From NCBI GenBank assembly GCA_964535025.1, contig CAZHRW010000033.1:1-10621 (forward strand): a DNA stretch of 10,621 nucleotides. The letters run 5' to 3'. Below, in pieces: positions 9,241-10,621 of this stretch. The position numbers and the translations under genes were made by a program. How positions within the stretch are numbered: the first letter of the stretch is position 1; each line of letters starts with the position of its first letter. Source of the DNA: JAAYZK01 sp964535025 (GTDB taxonomy: Bacteria > Planctomycetota > Phycisphaerae > SM23-33 > FEN-1343). The notes under the pieces are model-generated. The model made no database searches and had not been told where the DNA came from. It was given only the letters and a program-made list of their open reading frames with translations.

Positions 9241-9340
9241 CTGGTAACATCCAGGGTAGTCCAGCGCCTGGTATCCTGTCCCTGCTGACCCTGGGCGGGC
9301 CGGCGATGATCGGCCGTTGTCGCAGATCAGAGGAGCTTAC
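9241..9340 (+). pseudogene. Remnant of a PEP-CTERM gene tail
   Basis: The frame reads SPAPGILSLLTLGGPAMIGRCRRS, a worn copy of the tail LPEPTTLALLTPGGLAMIRRRR of the intact gene that follows. At the DNA level 9280-9322 matches 10147-10189 at 38 of 43 positions. The PEP box itself has decayed to PAPG and the arginine cluster is broken. The upstream GDTGN may be what is left of a dockerin-like region. No intact start or domain precedes it. It is most simply the end of a duplicated, degraded paralogue. Confidence 0.6.
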
Positions 9341-9440
9341 CCTTCGCTTCCACGCACAAGAAGGCCGTGCAATGACCCGAGAGCGGCTTTGGTTCCGGCC
9401 GCAACACGAATGAACAGACGTCTCGAGCGGAGGATAGACA

Positions 9441-10241
9441 ATGGCATCAGGACCCTGTCGGCCGGGTCGAACCGCCTGGGTGGTGGCAACGATCGGCCTG
9501 ATATCGTTTTCGGGAACAGCACTCGCGGGATACGTGGACGGGCGGTACACGTTCTACGATGATCCATCGACGGTTGCCGGGAACAAACAGGCCCTGCTTC
9601 CCGGCCAACTGGCGGACTACGCGAATATCACAAACAAGATGTCCGGCTTGGTCGGCATTGCTGTCGATATGGTGGGTCTGGGCGGACCTCTCGATCATTC
9701 GGACTTCCTCTTCCGGGCAGGGAACTCACTGTCGCCGAGCCTTTGGCCGTCCGTGCCTCAGGCGCCGACGATTTCAGTCCTTGCATCGGGAGGCGAGGGA
9801 GATTCCGACCGTGTCGTGATTGCCTTCGACACCGGTGTGGTAAAGGATTGCTGGCTTGAGGTCACCGTCCTGGCCAATGACTCCACGCGACTGAGCGGCC
9901 CGGATAGCTTCTACTTCGGGAACCTGGCCGGCGATGTCACGGGCGATCTCTCTTTCACGCCCATTGACACCTTGACCGTGATCAACTTCCTCAATACAAA
10001 TGGCGCGCAATTCGTTGGCCTGGACTCGCCGCTGGACGTCAGTGGGGACGGCTTCGTCAGCCCTGTCGATTCATTGGCCCTTACCCATGAGGGTAATACT
10101 GTGGGCTCCAAGTCCTTGGTCGTGCTACCTGAACCCACGACGCTGGCCCTGCTGACCCCGGGCGGGCTGGCGATGATCCGCCGGCGTCGGGTAGAGTCGA
10201 GATGTGGCGCGGTGGCGACAGGAACGGGGCGTGGCCGTTGA
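9441..10241 (+). CDS. Secreted dockerin-like PEP-CTERM protein
   Basis: 266 residues. Residues 1-29 are a signal peptide ending in ALA. Residues 35-160 match a domain known from large planctomycete secreted proteins: YTFYDD, then ALLPGQLADYANIT (51-64), GIAVDMVGL (72-80), WLEVTVLANDSTRL (138-151) and FYFGN (157-161). Residues 163-219 are a dockerin-like pair of segments (GDVTGDLSFTPIDTLTVINF and DVSGDGFVSPVDSLAL), which may bind calcium. LPEPT (229-233), a hydrophobic stretch and RRRR (247-250) form the PEP-CTERM signal. A 16-residue tail after the arginines is unusual, since such proteins normally end there. ATG 9441 has GGAGG 8 bp upstream. It is probably an anchored envelope or matrix protein; its binding partner is unknown. 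Confidence 0.88.
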   Translation: MASGPCRPGRTAWVVATIGLISFSGTALAGYVDGRYTFYDDPSTVAGNKQALLPGQLADYANITNKMSGLVGIAVDMVGLGGPLDHSDFLFRAGNSLSPSLWPSVPQAPTISVLASGGEGDSDRVVIAFDTGVVKDCWLEVTVLANDSTRLSGPDSFYFGNLAGDVTGDLSFTPIDTLTVINFLNTNGAQFVGLDSPLDVSGDGFVSPVDSLALTHEGNTVGSKSLVVLPEPTTLALLTPGGLAMIRRRRVESRCGAVATGTGRGR

Positions 10242-10295
10242 CCGGCGGCTTTCGCCGTGTGCCGGTGCCTCAGTCCGGGCGCACGGGACACACTC

Positions 10296-10475
10296 TTAAT
10301 ATTCCGCACCTGCCGCCTCTCGCTCGCCACTGGTGGGCCCTTTCGGTCGCCGCCCGTGTTTTGGGGGTGTCAGGTCGCGGCCGAGCAGGCGGCCGATGGA
10401 GGCCAGGAAGCCGTCGTCGCCGATGGGCACATGGTGCGGCATCCCCGGAACCACGATTCGCCCCACTCTGGCCAT
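10296..10475 (-). pseudogene. Internally deleted REP-associated tyrosine transposase (RAYT)
   Basis: 59 codons. Residues 1-16 (MARVGRIVVPGMPHHV) are the N-terminus of an IS200-like RAYT (TnpA_REP family). Residues 17-47 (IGDDGFLASIGRLLGRDL, then PPKHGRRPKG) are its C-terminal part, which normally lies about 150 residues or more further on. The HUH metal-binding motif and the catalytic tyrosine are therefore gone, and the product cannot catalyse transposition. The frame stays open across the junction and ends at TAA (10296-10298). The promoter is intact. It may be a dead remnant or a short DNA-binding derivative. It converges with the PEP-CTERM gene. The family call rests on recognised end motifs. 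Confidence 0.7.
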
Positions 10476-10482
10476 GTCCGCT

Positions 10483-10511
10483 TCTATAGCTCACCGATGG
10501 CCGGGCGTCAA
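10483..10511 (-). promoter_or_regulatory. Promoter of the RAYT remnant
   Basis: TTGACG (10506-10511), a 17-bp spacer and TATAGA (10483-10488). The ATG at 10475 follows seven bases after the -10 element, so the mRNA would be leaderless or nearly so. Confidence 0.65.
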
Positions 10512-10522
10512 CGGATTATTAA

Positions 10523-10621
10523 GTTCGCGGTAGGGACGGGCCTTTCGGCCCGCCCCCCGCACAGATCCGTACGTGAGGAACTACCTCATACGGCTCCTAC
10601 CTTGGGTCGTGCCGTCGGGCG
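10523..10621 (-). mobile_element. 3' end of a group II intron (domains V and VI), body beyond window
   Basis: On the minus strand 10596-10564 folds as domain V. GAGCCGTAT pairs with GTACGGATC, a two-base AC bulge follows the upper stem GAGG/CCTC, and the catalytic AGC triad is present. Domain VI follows (10560-10527): GCGG pairs with CCGC, GGGG with TCCC, and CGGGCC-GAAA-GGCCCG forms the tip. An unpaired TA places the branch-point A at 10531. The intron should end in AC near 10523. Transcription is leftward, so domains I-IV and any reverse transcriptase/maturase lie past position 10621. The domain V loop TAGTT and a G-A pair in the triad stem differ from the textbook form. Confidence 0.75.

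Noticed and set aside
10243..10257. Short stem after the dockerin-like gene as a terminator
   Set aside because: A 5-bp stem without a T tract is too weak to support the call.

Overview
The window looks like chromosomal DNA from a high-GC planctomycete, probably of the Phycisphaerae type. The evidence is two secreted proteins with PEP-CTERM tails, one of which carries a planctomycete-type secreted domain with a dockerin-like repeat region, together with a 23S-5S rRNA unit that has no 16S gene. The taxon is inferred from gene content; I could not run a search.

Layout from left to right. Positions 1-621 (minus) hold a family I inorganic pyrophosphatase cut by the left edge. Positions 734-1825 (minus) hold a predicted lipoprotein resembling GH99/GH71 glycoside hydrolases, with a promoter that would give an almost leaderless mRNA. 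Positions 1901-5830 (minus) are a stable-RNA unit read in the order promoter, boxA, tRNA-Ile(GAU), tRNA-Ala(UGC), second boxA, 23S, 5S, terminator. An 18-nt complementary pair flanks the 23S gene. The 16S gene, normally just upstream of tRNA-Ile, is absent. Divergent from this unit is a Crp/Fnr-type regulator (6152-6859, plus) with its own promoter and a possible 21-codon leader ORF.

The regulator converges on an HD-domain hydrolase gene (7143-7733, minus); between them lies an imperfect inverted repeat of about 145 bp. The HD gene sits 41 bp downstream of a PEP-CTERM protein gene (7775-8728, minus) and may share its transcript. The next 700 bp contain no intact gene but do contain a decayed copy of a PEP-CTERM tail. 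An intact PEP-CTERM protein follows at 9441-10241 (plus).

The right end is mobile-element territory. A REP-associated tyrosine transposase (RAYT) gene has kept its promoter, N-terminus and C-terminus but lost its catalytic middle (10296-10475, minus). Immediately upstream of its promoter are domains V and VI of a group II intron (10523-10596, minus), whose body must lie beyond the window. I see no CRISPR array and no recognisable defence island. The points most worth following up are the 16S-less rRNA unit, the internally deleted RAYT next to a group II intron end, and the PEP-CTERM gene remnant.
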